Shown here: piece by piece, positions 33,648-42,516 of the stretch
Position numbering within the stretch: the first letter of the stretch is position 1
Layout of the letters: each line of letters begins with the position of its first letter
Origin: Roseomonas sp. KE2513
GTDB taxonomy: Bacteria > Pseudomonadota > Alphaproteobacteria > Acetobacterales > Acetobacteraceae
Assembly (NCBI RefSeq): GCF_016107305.1
Contig: NZ_RCVR01000026.1
Span: forward strand, 1 to 64,000
Direction: 5' to 3'
Length of the DNA: 64,000 nt
Notes under the pieces: generated by a model
Database searches by the model: none
Seen by the model: only the letters and a program-made list of their open reading frames with translations
What the model was told of the DNA's origin: nothing
Position numbers and translations under genes: made by a program

Positions 33648-33844
33648 GCTCTGCTCCCCTCAAGGACGGCAGGGCATCGTCCCCTCACCATCCTGCTCCG
33701 AGCGGACCGCGAAGCCAACCGATGCAACACATTGCCCTGTGGAGGAAACCGTCAACCTGCCCTTTTTGTTTAAGCGCCTAAGCATCCGCACTCTGCGAGC
33801 CCCGACAGCTTCCTTTTTCCTCTGAACAGGTCCAGCCGCCCCCC

Positions 33845-36097
33845 ATGCCCGACAGCACGCCGACCATCGGCCGCGCCAACATCGTCACTGCCCAGAACGG
33901 GCGTCAGCAGCGCATCAGCGAGGGGCGGCCTTTCCCCCTCGGCGCCACCTGGGACGGGCTAGGCGTGAACTTTGCCCTCTTCTCCGCCAACGCGACGAAG
34001 GTGGAGCTGTGCATCTTTAACGCGACCGGCGAGAACGAGCTCGAGCGCATCACCATGCCCGAGTACACTGACGAGGTCTTCCATGTTTACCTGCCGGATG
34101 CGCGCCCCGGCACAGTCTACGGTTACCGCGTGCACGGTCCCTACGACCCCGCGAACGGCCACCGCTTCAACCCTAACAAGCTGCTGCTCGACCCCTATGC
34201 GAAGGGCACCGTTGGCGAGCTCAAATGGGATCCCTCCCATTTCGGCTACGTGATGGAGAGCGGCGACGACCTCACCTTCGATGAGCGCGACAGCGCGCCC
34301 TTCACGCCGAAGTGCCGGGTGGTGGACCCTGCCTTCACTTGGGGCAACGATCGCCCGCCCAACATCCCTTGGGGGGAGACTATCTTCTACGAAACTCATG
34401 TGAAGGGCTTCACCCGGTTGCACCCGGCCGTGCCGGAGCCGCTGCGCGGCACCTATGCCGGGCTGGGGCAGAAGGAGGTGGTGGATTACATCAAGGCGCT
34501 CGGCGTCACCTCGGTCGAGTTGCTGCCGGTGCACGGCTTCGTGCAGGACCAGCACCTCACCGACAAGGGCCTCACCAACTACTGGGGCTACAACACCATC
34601 TCCTTCTTCGCGCCCGAACTACGCTACTCCGCGACGGGCTCCCTAAGCGAGTTCAAGGAGATGGTGGCCCGTCTGCACGCCAATGACCTCGAAGTCATTC
34701 TCGATGTTGTCTACAACCACACCGCCGAGGGCAATGAGCGCGGCCCGACCCTTTCCTTCAAGGGCATCGACAACGCGAGCTATTACCGCCTTATCCCCGA
34801 CCAGAAGCGCTATTACATCAACGAGACCGGCACCGGTAACACGGTGAACCTGTCACACCCGCGCGTGCTGCAGATGGTTACGGACAGCCTGCGCTACTGG
34901 GTGCAGGAAATGCACGTGGACGGCTTCCGCTTCGACCTCGCCACTATCCTCGGACGCGAGCCGTACGGCTTCGACGAAGGCGGCGGCTTCCTCGATTCCT
35001 GCCGGCAGGATCCCATCCTCTCCTCGGTCAAGCTCATCGCCGAGCCTTGGGACATCGGGCCGGGCGGCTACCAGGTGGGCGGCTTCCCGCCGGGGTGGGC
35101 GGAGTGGAACGACAAGTTCCGCGACACCGTGCGCGAGTACTGGAAGGGCAACGAGGGCAAGCTGCCCGACCTCGCCACCCGGCTCACCGCCTCCGGCGAC
35201 GCCTTCAACAAGCGCGGCCGCCGCCCGTGGTCGTCGGTGAACTTCGTTACCGCCCATGACGGTTTCTGCCTGCACGACCTCGTCAGCTACAACGAGAAGC
35301 ACAACGAGGCGAACGGCGAGGACAACCGCGACGGCCATTCCGACAATCAGTCATGGAACTGCGGCGCCGAGGGCCCGACCGAGGACCCCGAGATCAACGC
35401 CCTACGCGAGCGCCAGAAACGTAACTTTATCGCGACCCTGATGCTCTCCCAGGGCACGCCGCTGCTGCTTGCGGGAGATGAGCTCTCCCGCTCCCAGTCA
35501 GGCAACAACAACACCTATTGTCAGGACAACGAGCTGAACTGGATCGACTGGGCGAACATCCCCGAGGACGGCCAGTCGCTGATCGAGTTCACGCGCAAGG
35601 TCATCGCTCTACGCAAGGCTCTTCCCATCCTGCGCCGCGGCCGCTTCCTAACGGGGCGACACAACGAGGAGCTTGATGTGCTCGACGTGGACTGGATTTC
35701 GCCTAACGGTCAGCCGATGCACCCGGAGCAGTGGAACGACCCTAGCGCAAAATGCCTCGGCATGCTGCTCGACGGCCGCGCGCGGGCGACCGGCATCCAT
35801 CGCCCTGCGATGGACACGAGCGCCCTGCTGGTGCTGAACGCGCACCACGACGTCGTCTCCTTTACTCTGCCGGAGGTTGCGGGCGGTGCGGCGTGGCACT
35901 GCCTGCTAGATACGAATCACCCGACGGGGGTGGAAGTCGAGACTTTCCGGATGGGAGACACTTACCTCGTGACCGGCCGCTCTACTCTGCTCTTTACCCT
36001 GGAGCTCGACCAGGGTGAGTCCATTGCTCTCAGGCAAGCGACCCAGGCCCTGCAGGAACTGCAGGAGACCCCCTTCGAGCCGCCATCGCAGGAGTAG
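33845..36097 (+). CDS. glgX: Glycogen debranching enzyme GlgX
   Basis: A 750-residue GH13 debranching enzyme that removes alpha-1,6 branches from glycogen limit dextrin. An N-terminal CBM48 domain (PFPLGATWDGLGVNFALFSA) is followed by the TIM barrel. Conserved region I reads VILDVVYNHTAEG. The nucleophile Asp is in VDGFRFDLATILG, the acid Glu in LIAEPWDIGPGGYQVG, and the transition-state Asp in VNFVTAHDGFCLHDLVSYNE. Length is typical. No glgA, glgB, glgC or glgP is adjacent; the flanks are transposon debris, so it sits isolated from any glycogen cluster in this window. Confidence 0.95.
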   Translation: MPDSTPTIGRANIVTAQNGRQQRISEGRPFPLGATWDGLGVNFALFSANATKVELCIFNATGENELERITMPEYTDEVFHVYLPDARPGTVYGYRVHGPYDPANGHRFNPNKLLLDPYAKGTVGELKWDPSHFGYVMESGDDLTFDERDSAPFTPKCRVVDPAFTWGNDRPPNIPWGETIFYETHVKGFTRLHPAVPEPLRGTYAGLGQKEVVDYIKALGVTSVELLPVHGFVQDQHLTDKGLTNYWGYNTISFFAPELRYSATGSLSEFKEMVARLHANDLEVILDVVYNHTAEGNERGPTLSFKGIDNASYYRLIPDQKRYYINETGTGNTVNLSHPRVLQMVTDSLRYWVQEMHVDGFRFDLATILGREPYGFDEGGGFLDSCRQDPILSSVKLIAEPWDIGPGGYQVGGFPPGWAEWNDKFRDTVREYWKGNEGKLPDLATRLTASGDAFNKRGRRPWSSVNFVTAHDGFCLHDLVSYNEKHNEANGEDNRDGHSDNQSWNCGAEGPTEDPEINALRERQKRNFIATLMLSQGTPLLLAGDELSRSQSGNNNTYCQDNELNWIDWANIPEDGQSLIEFTRKVIALRKALPILRRGRFLTGRHNEELDVLDVDWISPNGQPMHPEQWNDPSAKCLGMLLDGRARATGIHRPAMDTSALLVLNAHHDVVSFTLPEVAGGAAWHCLLDTNHPTGVEVETFRMGDTYLVTGRSTLLFTLELDQGESIALRQATQALQELQETPFEPPSQE

Positions 36098-36249
36098 TGC
36101 AGGCAAAGAGCAGAAGGACATCGGCGCACGGCTACGGGGAATAATGTACCCGGCCGATGGCTTTCTCGCATCAGGCAAATGGCAGGGAGCGGGGGGGGAG
36201 GGCACCGCGCTGATCACCATGGCATCAGCCTTCCTCCTCCTCAAAGAGC

Positions 36250-36577
36250 TAGAGCTGTACACCCGGCCTACCCGCGCGCCGCGGCCGAGATGAAGAAGGC
36301 TGGCGAGTTCTGGTACTTCTCACGGCTCCGGCAGCGTCAGCGGCAGCGGCAGCGGCAGCGCAAGTACCTGAACCATATCGTGCAGCAGGAGCATCGGCGC
36401 GTGAAGCGGCTGGTCAGGCCAGGGCTAGGCTTCGGCAGCTTCCGCACGGCACGACGATCGCTGGCAGGCGACGAGGCAATGGCGACGATTAGGAAAGGAC
36501 AGATACAGCAAATTGGCGGGCACGATATGCGAGCCCAGGCCGCCTTCGTCGCAGACCTATTCCAAATCGCTGCCTGA
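36250..36577 (+). mobile_element. C-terminal remnant of an IS6-family transposase
   Basis: The reading PAYPRAAAEMKKAGEFWYFS, KYLNHIVQQEHRRVKRLVRP, GLGFGSFRTARRSLAGDEAM and IRKGQIQQIGGHDMRAQAAF matches the end of IS6-family transposases, whose usual text is KYLNNIVEQDHRRVKRRVRP. The C-terminal end of the protein is present to its natural stop at 36577. The first part of the gene, with two of the three catalytic acids, is missing. Between FSRLR and KYLN an in-frame repeat has added alternating Gln-Arg residues. Confidence 0.8.
36330..36360 (+). repeat. Hexanucleotide (GGCAGC) repeat inside the IS6-family remnant
   Basis: Five units of GGCAGC, one with a T substitution, encode alternating Arg and Gln where intact family members have a short LRQCKYLNN. 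The expansion is in frame and took place after or during decay of the transposase. Confidence 0.85.
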
Positions 36578-36972
36578 TCTGCCCCGTTGGCGCCTTTTCA
36601 GGGCGGCGTGCCTCGCCCTCCATCTTTGCAACACAACGGATCAGGGGACGGCCAGCCGGCGACCGAAGGCGCGCCAATGATCAGCGCCGAAGCGTCCTTC
36701 ACCTTTAGCATCGATCAGGGGCCACGTCGCACTGCCGCCCGGAAGGAAGGCTCGCCAGCCAGCCGCCTTCACCGCCGCCCGAATTTGCCGAAAGGTCAGT
36801 CTATTGACTTATCTGTCAACGGTGGACAGCCTGTCCCAAGCGGGCCGACCAGTAGCCGGCCGACTGCTGAGGGGAAATGCCGGAGGCACATGACCATGTC
36901 GACCAACATCGCGCCCGATGCCCGGCACGCCCTTCCCCAACTACACCTGCCCTCCGTCGTGGCGCACTGAAC
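36578..36972. other. Upstream region of the acyl-CoA operon
   Basis: No gene is seen. It must hold the promoter of the operon starting at 36973. The dyad described separately (36804-36819) is the only conspicuous element. Confidence 0.5.
36804..36819. promoter_or_regulatory. Dyad upstream of the acyl-CoA dehydrogenase operon
   Basis: TTGAC-TTATCT-GTCAA is a perfect 5-bp dyad with a 6-bp AT-rich centre, about 150 bp before the first gene of the operon. TTGAC also resembles a -35 box. It could be an operator for a TetR- or GntR-type repressor; no regulator gene is adjacent. Confidence 0.3.
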
Positions 36973-38130
36973 ATGGGCGCCGACCTGTCGCTGGATGAGC
37001 TCTCCGCGCTCGGCGAAGAGGCGTTCCGGCTGCATGTGCGGGAATGGATCGAGGGGAACTATCCCTTGCCCGTCCGCCACCCCACGCGCCGGCTGCACTG
37101 GCACGAGAACAAGCCCTGGTACATGGCGCTCTCCCGCAAGGGCTGGCTGGCCCCCGGCTGGCCACGGGAACATGGCGGTATGGGGTTGGACGCCACGCGC
37201 CAGCTCATCATGCTCGAGGAGATGGAGCGCTTCGGCGCCGCACGCGTGAACGACATGGGGCTGGTCATGCTCGGCCCCATGCTGATCCGCTTCGCGAGCG
37301 AGGAACAGAAGCGCCGCTTCCTGCCGCGGATCCTCTCGGGCGAGGACATCTGGTGCCAGGGCTACTCCGAGCCGAACGCCGGTTCGGATCTCGCGGCCCT
37401 GCGCCTAGACGCGGCGGATCATGGTGACCACTGGATCCTCAACGGGCAGAAGACCTGGATCACCCTCGCCAACGATGCGAACTGGATCTTCGTGCTCGCC
37501 CGCACGAACAAGATCGGTAAGAAGCAGGAGGGTATCTCCTTCCTGCTGCTGCCGATGGACAGCCCAGGCGTATCTGTGCGGCCCATCGTGAACCTGGATC
37601 TGCACGATGAGTTCTGTGAGGTCTTCTTCGACAATGTCCGCGTGCCCAAGGAGATGGTGGTGGGCGATGTGGACAAGGGCTGGAGCTACGCCAAGGCGCT
37701 TCTCGGCTTCGAGCGCATCGCGATCGGCTCGCCGAAGCTCTCCTCCAACGGACTCGCCCGGCTGAAGCAACTGGCGGTGTCCGTCGGCAAGGACCAGGAC
37801 CCCGCCTTCCTCGACAGCTATGCCCGTTTCAGTATGGAGCTCGCGGACCTCAAGGCGCTCTATGAGTCTTATGTCGAACGCCTGAAGCGCGGCGAAGCAA
37901 TTGGCCCGGACGTCTCCATCCTCAAGATCGTGCAGACAGAGCTCTTCCAGCGCATCACGGACGCCATGCTGGAGATTGCGGGCGGCCATGGCGGGCTGCT
38001 CGAGCCGATGGAGGACGGGCTGCACCCCGCCGGCTCCTTCCTGCTGGCGCGCCCCTCCACGATCTTCGGCGGCTCTTCGGAGATCCTCCGCAACATCCTC
38101 GCGCGCAGCGTGCTGGATCTGCCTGCGTGA
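36973..38130 (+). CDS. Acyl-CoA dehydrogenase, large-type subunit
   Basis: A 385-residue flavoprotein that introduces an alpha-beta double bond into an acyl-CoA. The N-terminal helical domain contains WYMALSRKGWLAPGWPREHG. The FAD-binding middle domain has WCQGYSEPNAGSDLAALRLD and WILNGQKTWITLANDANWIF. The C-terminal domain has LLGFERIAIGSPKLSSNGLA and the tail STIFGGSSEILRNILARSVL. It opens an operon: the next gene starts within its stop (GTGA overlap). A second, shorter dehydrogenase ends the operon, suggesting a two-subunit enzyme as in steroid side-chain FadE pairs. Chain type of the substrate is unknown. Confidence 0.92.
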   Translation: MGADLSLDELSALGEEAFRLHVREWIEGNYPLPVRHPTRRLHWHENKPWYMALSRKGWLAPGWPREHGGMGLDATRQLIMLEEMERFGAARVNDMGLVMLGPMLIRFASEEQKRRFLPRILSGEDIWCQGYSEPNAGSDLAALRLDAADHGDHWILNGQKTWITLANDANWIFVLARTNKIGKKQEGISFLLLPMDSPGVSVRPIVNLDLHDEFCEVFFDNVRVPKEMVVGDVDKGWSYAKALLGFERIAIGSPKLSSNGLARLKQLAVSVGKDQDPAFLDSYARFSMELADLKALYESYVERLKRGEAIGPDVSILKIVQTELFQRITDAMLEIAGGHGGLLEPMEDGLHPAGSFLLARPSTIFGGSSEILRNILARSVLDLPA

Positions 38131-39326
38131 GCGGCGCCCTGCCCCGCATCCGCGTGCTCGACATGACGCGCGTCTTCGCGGGCCCCTGGGCCGCGCAGAT
38201 CCTTGCGGATTTCGGGGCGGAGGTGGTGAAGGTCGAGCATCCCCGCGGCGGGGACGACGTCCGCCGCATGGGCTTCCCGCAGAAAGATGTGGAGGGGAAG
38301 GAGACGGGCGAAACATCCTCCTTCCTGGCCATGAACCGCGGCAAGCGCTCGATCGCGCTCGATATCGCCACGCCCGAGGGGCAGGAGACCCTCCGCGCCC
38401 TCGCCACCAAGGCCGATGTCTTCATCGAGAACTTCAAGGCCGGCGGTCTCGCGCGCTACGGGCTGGACCATGCCTCGCTCGCCGCGGTGAACCCACGCCT
38501 CGTCTACTGCTCCATCACCGGCTACGGCCAGGACGGGCCCTACGCGGCTCTTCCCGGCTACGATCCCATCTTCCAAGCGATGAGCGGGCTGATGAGCGTC
38601 ACGGGCGTGCCCGACGGGCAGCCCGGCGCCGGGCCCAATCTCGTCGGCTACAGCGTCTCCGACATCAACGCGGGCTTCTATGCCTGCATCGCTATCCTTG
38701 CGGCCCTGCACCACCGCGACACGGTATCTGGGCGCGGGCAGCACATCGATCTGGCGCTGCTCGACTCGCAGCTCGCCGCGCATTCCCACATCGCGATGAA
38801 CTACCTTGTTTCGGGGAAGATGCCGGTGCGCGCGGGCACGGCCTCGCAGATCAACACGCCCTGGCAGAGCTTCGATACGGCCGACCGGCCGCTCATGGTC
38901 GCCGTCGGTAACGACCGCCAGTTCGCGCAGTTCTGCGAGGCGCTCGGCCTGCCCGAGCTGCCAGCCGATCCGCGCTTCACCACCAACCGCCAACGCATGG
39001 CGCACAAGCCAGAGCTGCTGCCGCTGCTGGGGGCGGCACTGATGAAACGGCGCGCAGAGGAATGGGTGGAAATCTTGAATGCCGCCGGCATCTCCTCCGG
39101 CCCGCTGAATGATTTTGGTGCGGCGAAGGATGATCCACAGCTGAACCACCGCGGCATGTGGCAGGAGATGGCGCATCCCCGTGCCGGCACCATGCCCTTC
39201 GTCGCCAATCCTGTGCGCTTTTCGGAGACGCCTGTCGCCTACTCCCGCGTGCCACCGCAGCTGGGCGAGCACACGCGCGAGGTGTTGGCGGAATGGCTGG
39301 GCGCGGCAGCCCCCGCGACCCCATGA
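38127..39326 (+). CDS. Class III (CaiB/BaiF) CoA-transferase
   Basis: A 399-residue protein of normal length for the family. It contains PRIRVLDMTRVFAGPWAAQI, VVKVEHPRGGDDVRRMG, MNRGKRSIALDIATPEGQET, VFIENFKAGGLARYGLDHAS and SITGYGQDGPYAALPGYDPI. The catalytic Asp is in GYSVSDINAGFYACIAILAA. It begins at a GTG inside the stop of the acyl-CoA dehydrogenase gene and ends with an ATGA overlap into the ADP-forming synthetase. It probably moves CoA onto the same acid that the dehydrogenase oxidises. Confidence 0.92.
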   Translation: MSGALPRIRVLDMTRVFAGPWAAQILADFGAEVVKVEHPRGGDDVRRMGFPQKDVEGKETGETSSFLAMNRGKRSIALDIATPEGQETLRALATKADVFIENFKAGGLARYGLDHASLAAVNPRLVYCSITGYGQDGPYAALPGYDPIFQAMSGLMSVTGVPDGQPGAGPNLVGYSVSDINAGFYACIAILAALHHRDTVSGRGQHIDLALLDSQLAAHSHIAMNYLVSGKMPVRAGTASQINTPWQSFDTADRPLMVAVGNDRQFAQFCEALGLPELPADPRFTTNRQRMAHKPELLPLLGAALMKRRAEEWVEILNAAGISSGPLNDFGAAKDDPQLNHRGMWQEMAHPRAGTMPFVANPVRFSETPVAYSRVPPQLGEHTREVLAEWLGAAAPATP

Positions 39327-41464
39327 CGCGGCCTCTGCTGCCCTATCCAGCCCTGCGGCGCTTCTTTCATCCGATGAGCGTCGCGGTGGTGGGTGCCAGC
39401 GAGAGGCCTGGGGCTTTCGGCGCGCGCGTGCTGGAGAACCTCGCGGATCATGCGGGCACGGTCTGGCCGGTGAACCCACGGTACGCGAGCCTTGCCGGGC
39501 GCCCCTGCTTCGCCTCGCTCGACGCGCTGCCGAAGGTGCCGGACTGCGTCGCCATCGCTACCCCGCGCGAGGCAGCCGCGGCGGTGCTGCAGCAGGCCGC
39601 CAATCTTGGTGCGGGCGGTGCGGTGGTCTTCGCGGCGGGCTTCGCCGAAACGGGCCTGCACGAGCGTGCGGCAGAGCAAGCTGCGCTGGTTCGGACGGCA
39701 GGCACCATGCCGCTGCTCGGCCCCAACTGCCTTGGCTTCACGAACTTCGCTCTGCGCGCGGGCGTTACGTTCTCCGCGGGACCGGAAGCGCTTTCCCCGG
39801 AAGGGCCCGCCCTCGGCATCGTCAGCCAGTCCGGCGCCCTCGGCTATGCCCTGGCGCAGGCGGTGGAGCGGGGCGTCGCGGTCAGCCACGTGCTCACCGC
39901 CGGCAATGCGGCAGGGTTGGACGTGGCGGACCTTGTGGCGTTCCTCTCGGAGGAGAGGGGCTGCGCGGCCATTGCCTGCGTCGTGGAGGGTCTGGCCGAG
40001 CCGCGACGCCTCCTCGCCGCCGCCGCCCTCGCGGAGAGGGCGGGCAAGCCGCTGCTGCTGCACAAGATGGCCACAGGGGCGCAGGGCACCGCCGCCGCCC
40101 TCTCGCACACAGGCGCCGTGGCGGGCGGGCATGCGGTCTGGCAAGCCGCGCTGCGGGAAGCGGGTGCGATACTCGTGGAGGATTTCGCCGCCCTCATCGA
40201 GATGGCTGGCTTCTTCGCAAAGGCCCCGCCGGCGCCGCGCGCGCCGGGGGTGGCGGTGGTCTCCACCTCTGGCGGTGCAGGGATCCTGGCAGCGGATGCT
40301 GCCGAGCGGCACGGCGTCGCCCTGCCTCAACCCGGCGAAAGCGCCGCCGCGGTGCTTGCCGCGCGGATCCCGGAGTTTGGTTCGGCGAGCAACCCCTGCG
40401 ACCTGACGGCCCAGGTGCTGAACGACGCCGAGGCGCTGGTGGCCTGCACCGGCGCGCTGGCCGCCGATCCCGCGTTTGGGGCGCTGCTCTATCCCAACAC
40501 GCACTCCTACGCCTTCTCGGCCGACCGCATACCCGTGATGGCAGGGATCGCGGCGCGCCATGGCGGCTTTCTCTGCGTGCCCTGGCTGGCCGAGTGGCGA
40601 GAGAATGCGGTGGCCCGAAAGGCGCAGTCCGTGCCGGGTGCCGCCCTCTTCTCCTCGATGGACCGCTGCTTCGCAGCGCTCGCGGCTTGGTGGGAGCGCG
40701 CCGCACGCGCCGCCTTGCCGTCCGATCCGCCGGCCGTTTTGGACGATGCCGCCCGCCCGGGCGTTGCCTCCCTGCTGAACGCGGCAACAGGTCCGGTGCT
40801 GAGCGAATCGCGCGCGAAGGCGCTGCTCGCCGCCATCGGCGTACCGGTGGTGCCGGAACATCTCGTGCCCGACCGCGAGGGCGCGCTCCGGGCGGCTGCG
40901 GATCTGGGCTATCCCGTGGTGCTGAAGGCCGAGAGCGCGGACCTGCCGCACAAGACCGAAGCCGGCGCCGTCCGCCTGGACCTGCGCGACGCCGAGGCGC
41001 TTGGCGCCGCCTGCGACGCGATGGTCGCCCATCTTGCACGCCGCTCTCCCCCGCCGCGCCTGGACGGGCTTCTCGTCCAGCCCATGCTGCCGCGCGGGGT
41101 GGAGGTGATCATCGGCGGCCAACGGGATCCTCTTTTCGGCCCGGTAATCGCTGTTGGGATGGGCGGCGCCATGGTGGAGCTACTGGGCAACATGGTGGTG
41201 GCCCCCGCGCCGATCGGGCCGGCCCAGGCCCTGCGCATGCTGCGCAGGCTGCGCGGCTTCCCCCTGCTGGACGGGTTCCGTGGCGGGCTGCGGGTCGATT
41301 TGTCGGCGCTTGCAGCCATCCTCTGCCGGGTCTCGGCCCTAGTGGCCGCGGAGCCGAGGATCGCGGAGCTCGACATCAACCCGCTCATCTGCGGTGCGGA
41401 GGGGATTGTCGCGGTGGATGGGCTGATCACCATGGCCATGGACGGCCCAGGCACCCGCGCCTAA
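39323..41464 (+). CDS. ADP-forming acyl-CoA (acetate-CoA ligase type) synthetase
   Basis: A 713-residue fused alpha-beta synthetase. A CoA-binding domain leads (FFHPMSVAVVGASERPGAFG). Succinyl-CoA-ligase-like parts follow, with GTMPLLGPNCLGFTN, LGIVSQSGALGYALAQAVER and a phosphorylatable-His region near LSHTGAVAGGH. The ATP-grasp domain is C-terminal (LAAIGVPVVPEHLVPDREGA, then LGYPVVLKAESADLPHKTEA, and AELDINPLICGAEGIVAVDG). It makes acyl-CoA with ATP, releasing ADP and phosphate. Very long readings in other frames over this gene are GC-rich shadows. It overlaps the preceding gene by four bases. The acid activated is unknown. Confidence 0.92.
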   Translation: MTRPLLPYPALRRFFHPMSVAVVGASERPGAFGARVLENLADHAGTVWPVNPRYASLAGRPCFASLDALPKVPDCVAIATPREAAAAVLQQAANLGAGGAVVFAAGFAETGLHERAAEQAALVRTAGTMPLLGPNCLGFTNFALRAGVTFSAGPEALSPEGPALGIVSQSGALGYALAQAVERGVAVSHVLTAGNAAGLDVADLVAFLSEERGCAAIACVVEGLAEPRRLLAAAALAERAGKPLLLHKMATGAQGTAAALSHTGAVAGGHAVWQAALREAGAILVEDFAALIEMAGFFAKAPPAPRAPGVAVVSTSGGAGILAADAAERHGVALPQPGESAAAVLAARIPEFGSASNPCDLTAQVLNDAEALVACTGALAADPAFGALLYPNTHSYAFSADRIPVMAGIAARHGGFLCVPWLAEWRENAVARKAQSVPGAALFSSMDRCFAALAAWWERAARAALPSDPPAVLDDAARPGVASLLNAATGPVLSESRAKALLAAIGVPVVPEHLVPDREGALRAAADLGYPVVLKAESADLPHKTEAGAVRLDLRDAEALGAACDAMVAHLARRSPPPRLDGLLVQPMLPRGVEVIIGGQRDPLFGPVIAVGMGGAMVELLGNMVVAPAPIGPAQALRMLRRLRGFPLLDGFRGGLRVDLSALAAILCRVSALVAAEPRIAELDINPLICGAEGIVAVDGLITMAMDGPGTRA

Positions 41465-41531
41465 AAGGTCATTCAACTGGCTTATTGGCTGTAATGCCCG
41501 CGCTGTTCGACGGGCCAAAGGAGGGAACCCG

Positions 41532-42509
41532 GTGCTCACCCGTCGCCAAGGCCTTGCCCTGCTCGCCGCCGCGCCCGCTGTTGCGGCGGGCCCTGCCCTC
41601 GCCCAACCGGGCTTCCCCGACCAGCCTGTGCGAATGATCGTGCCCTTCGCGGCAGGTGGTCCCGCCGACATCATCGCGCGCATCATGGGTCAGGTGATGG
41701 GACGCGAGCTGCGCCAGCCCATCGTCGTGGACAGCCGCTCTGGTGCGGGTGGCATGGTCGGGGTGGAAGCCGCGGCGCGCAGCCGTCCAGACGGACTCAC
41801 CACTGTGCTCGCTTCCACCGGCGCCCTGGTTGTGCTGCCGCAGCTCATGCCGCGCATGGCTTATGACGTAGGCAAGGATCTCGCACCGATCACCCACGTC
41901 CTCTCCGTGCCGCAGATCCTCGTCGTCAGCCCGAAGCTCGGCGTGAGGTCGGTGGCGGAACTCGTGGCGCTGGCCAAGCGCCAGCCGGGCAAGCTCACCT
42001 ATGGCTCGGCCGGCAATGGCAGCTCCCTTCACTTGGCGGGGGAGCTCTTCCGGCTGCGCACGGGCATCGACATCATCCATGTGCCCTATCGCGGCGCCGC
42101 GCCGGCCGTGACGGACCTGCTAGGTGGCACAATCGACATGATCCTTGCCGATGTGCCCGTGATAATCTCCCATATCCGCGGCGGCGCGCTGCCAGCGCTG
42201 GCCGTCACAGCCGACCAGCGCCTCTCCTCCCTGCCCGACATACCCACCATGGCGGAGGCGGGTGCGCGGGATGTGATCTCCGAGACTTGGTACGCCCTTT
42301 TCGCCCCCGCCGGCACGCCGCCCGAGCGCATCGCGGTGCTGCACCGCGCCGCCGTCACCGCGCTGGCGGATCCCGACACGCGCCGCAGCCTGGCGGACCA
42401 GGGCGGCATCATCGCCGGCGGAACGCCCGAGCAGCTCGCCGCCTTCGTGCGCTCCGAAACCTCGAAGTGGGGCGAGATCATCCGCCTCGCCGACATCAAG
42501 ATCGACTGA
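41532..42509 (+). CDS. Bug-family (TctC-like) receptor in the acyl-CoA operon
   Basis: A 325-residue receptor with a signal peptide (RQGLALLAAAPAVAAGPALA) and the family landmarks FPDQPVRMIVPFAAGGPADI, VDSRSGAGGMVGVEAAARSR, LTYGSAGNGSSLHLAGELFR and IHVPYRGAAPAVTDLLGGTI. The start is a GTG at 41532 with AGGAGGG ahead of it. It lies 67 bp after the synthetase gene and 7 bp before the second acyl-CoA dehydrogenase. Its place inside a CoA-ester pathway suggests it binds the organic acid that is then activated. No TctA or TctB is nearby. Confidence 0.92.
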   Translation: MLTRRQGLALLAAAPAVAAGPALAQPGFPDQPVRMIVPFAAGGPADIIARIMGQVMGRELRQPIVVDSRSGAGGMVGVEAAARSRPDGLTTVLASTGALVVLPQLMPRMAYDVGKDLAPITHVLSVPQILVVSPKLGVRSVAELVALAKRQPGKLTYGSAGNGSSLHLAGELFRLRTGIDIIHVPYRGAAPAVTDLLGGTIDMILADVPVIISHIRGGALPALAVTADQRLSSLPDIPTMAEAGARDVISETWYALFAPAGTPPERIAVLHRAAVTALADPDTRRSLADQGGIIAGGTPEQLAAFVRSETSKWGEIIRLADIKID

Positions 42510-42516
42510 GCCCGGC

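Noticed and set aside
39181-41637. 818-codon plus-strand reading overlapping the ADP-forming synthetase, and a 627-codon minus-strand reading at 39239-41122
   Set aside because: Composition is Arg/Gly/Pro-rich shadow of a GC-rich gene. Neither shows a family motif, while the synthetase frame has every domain.
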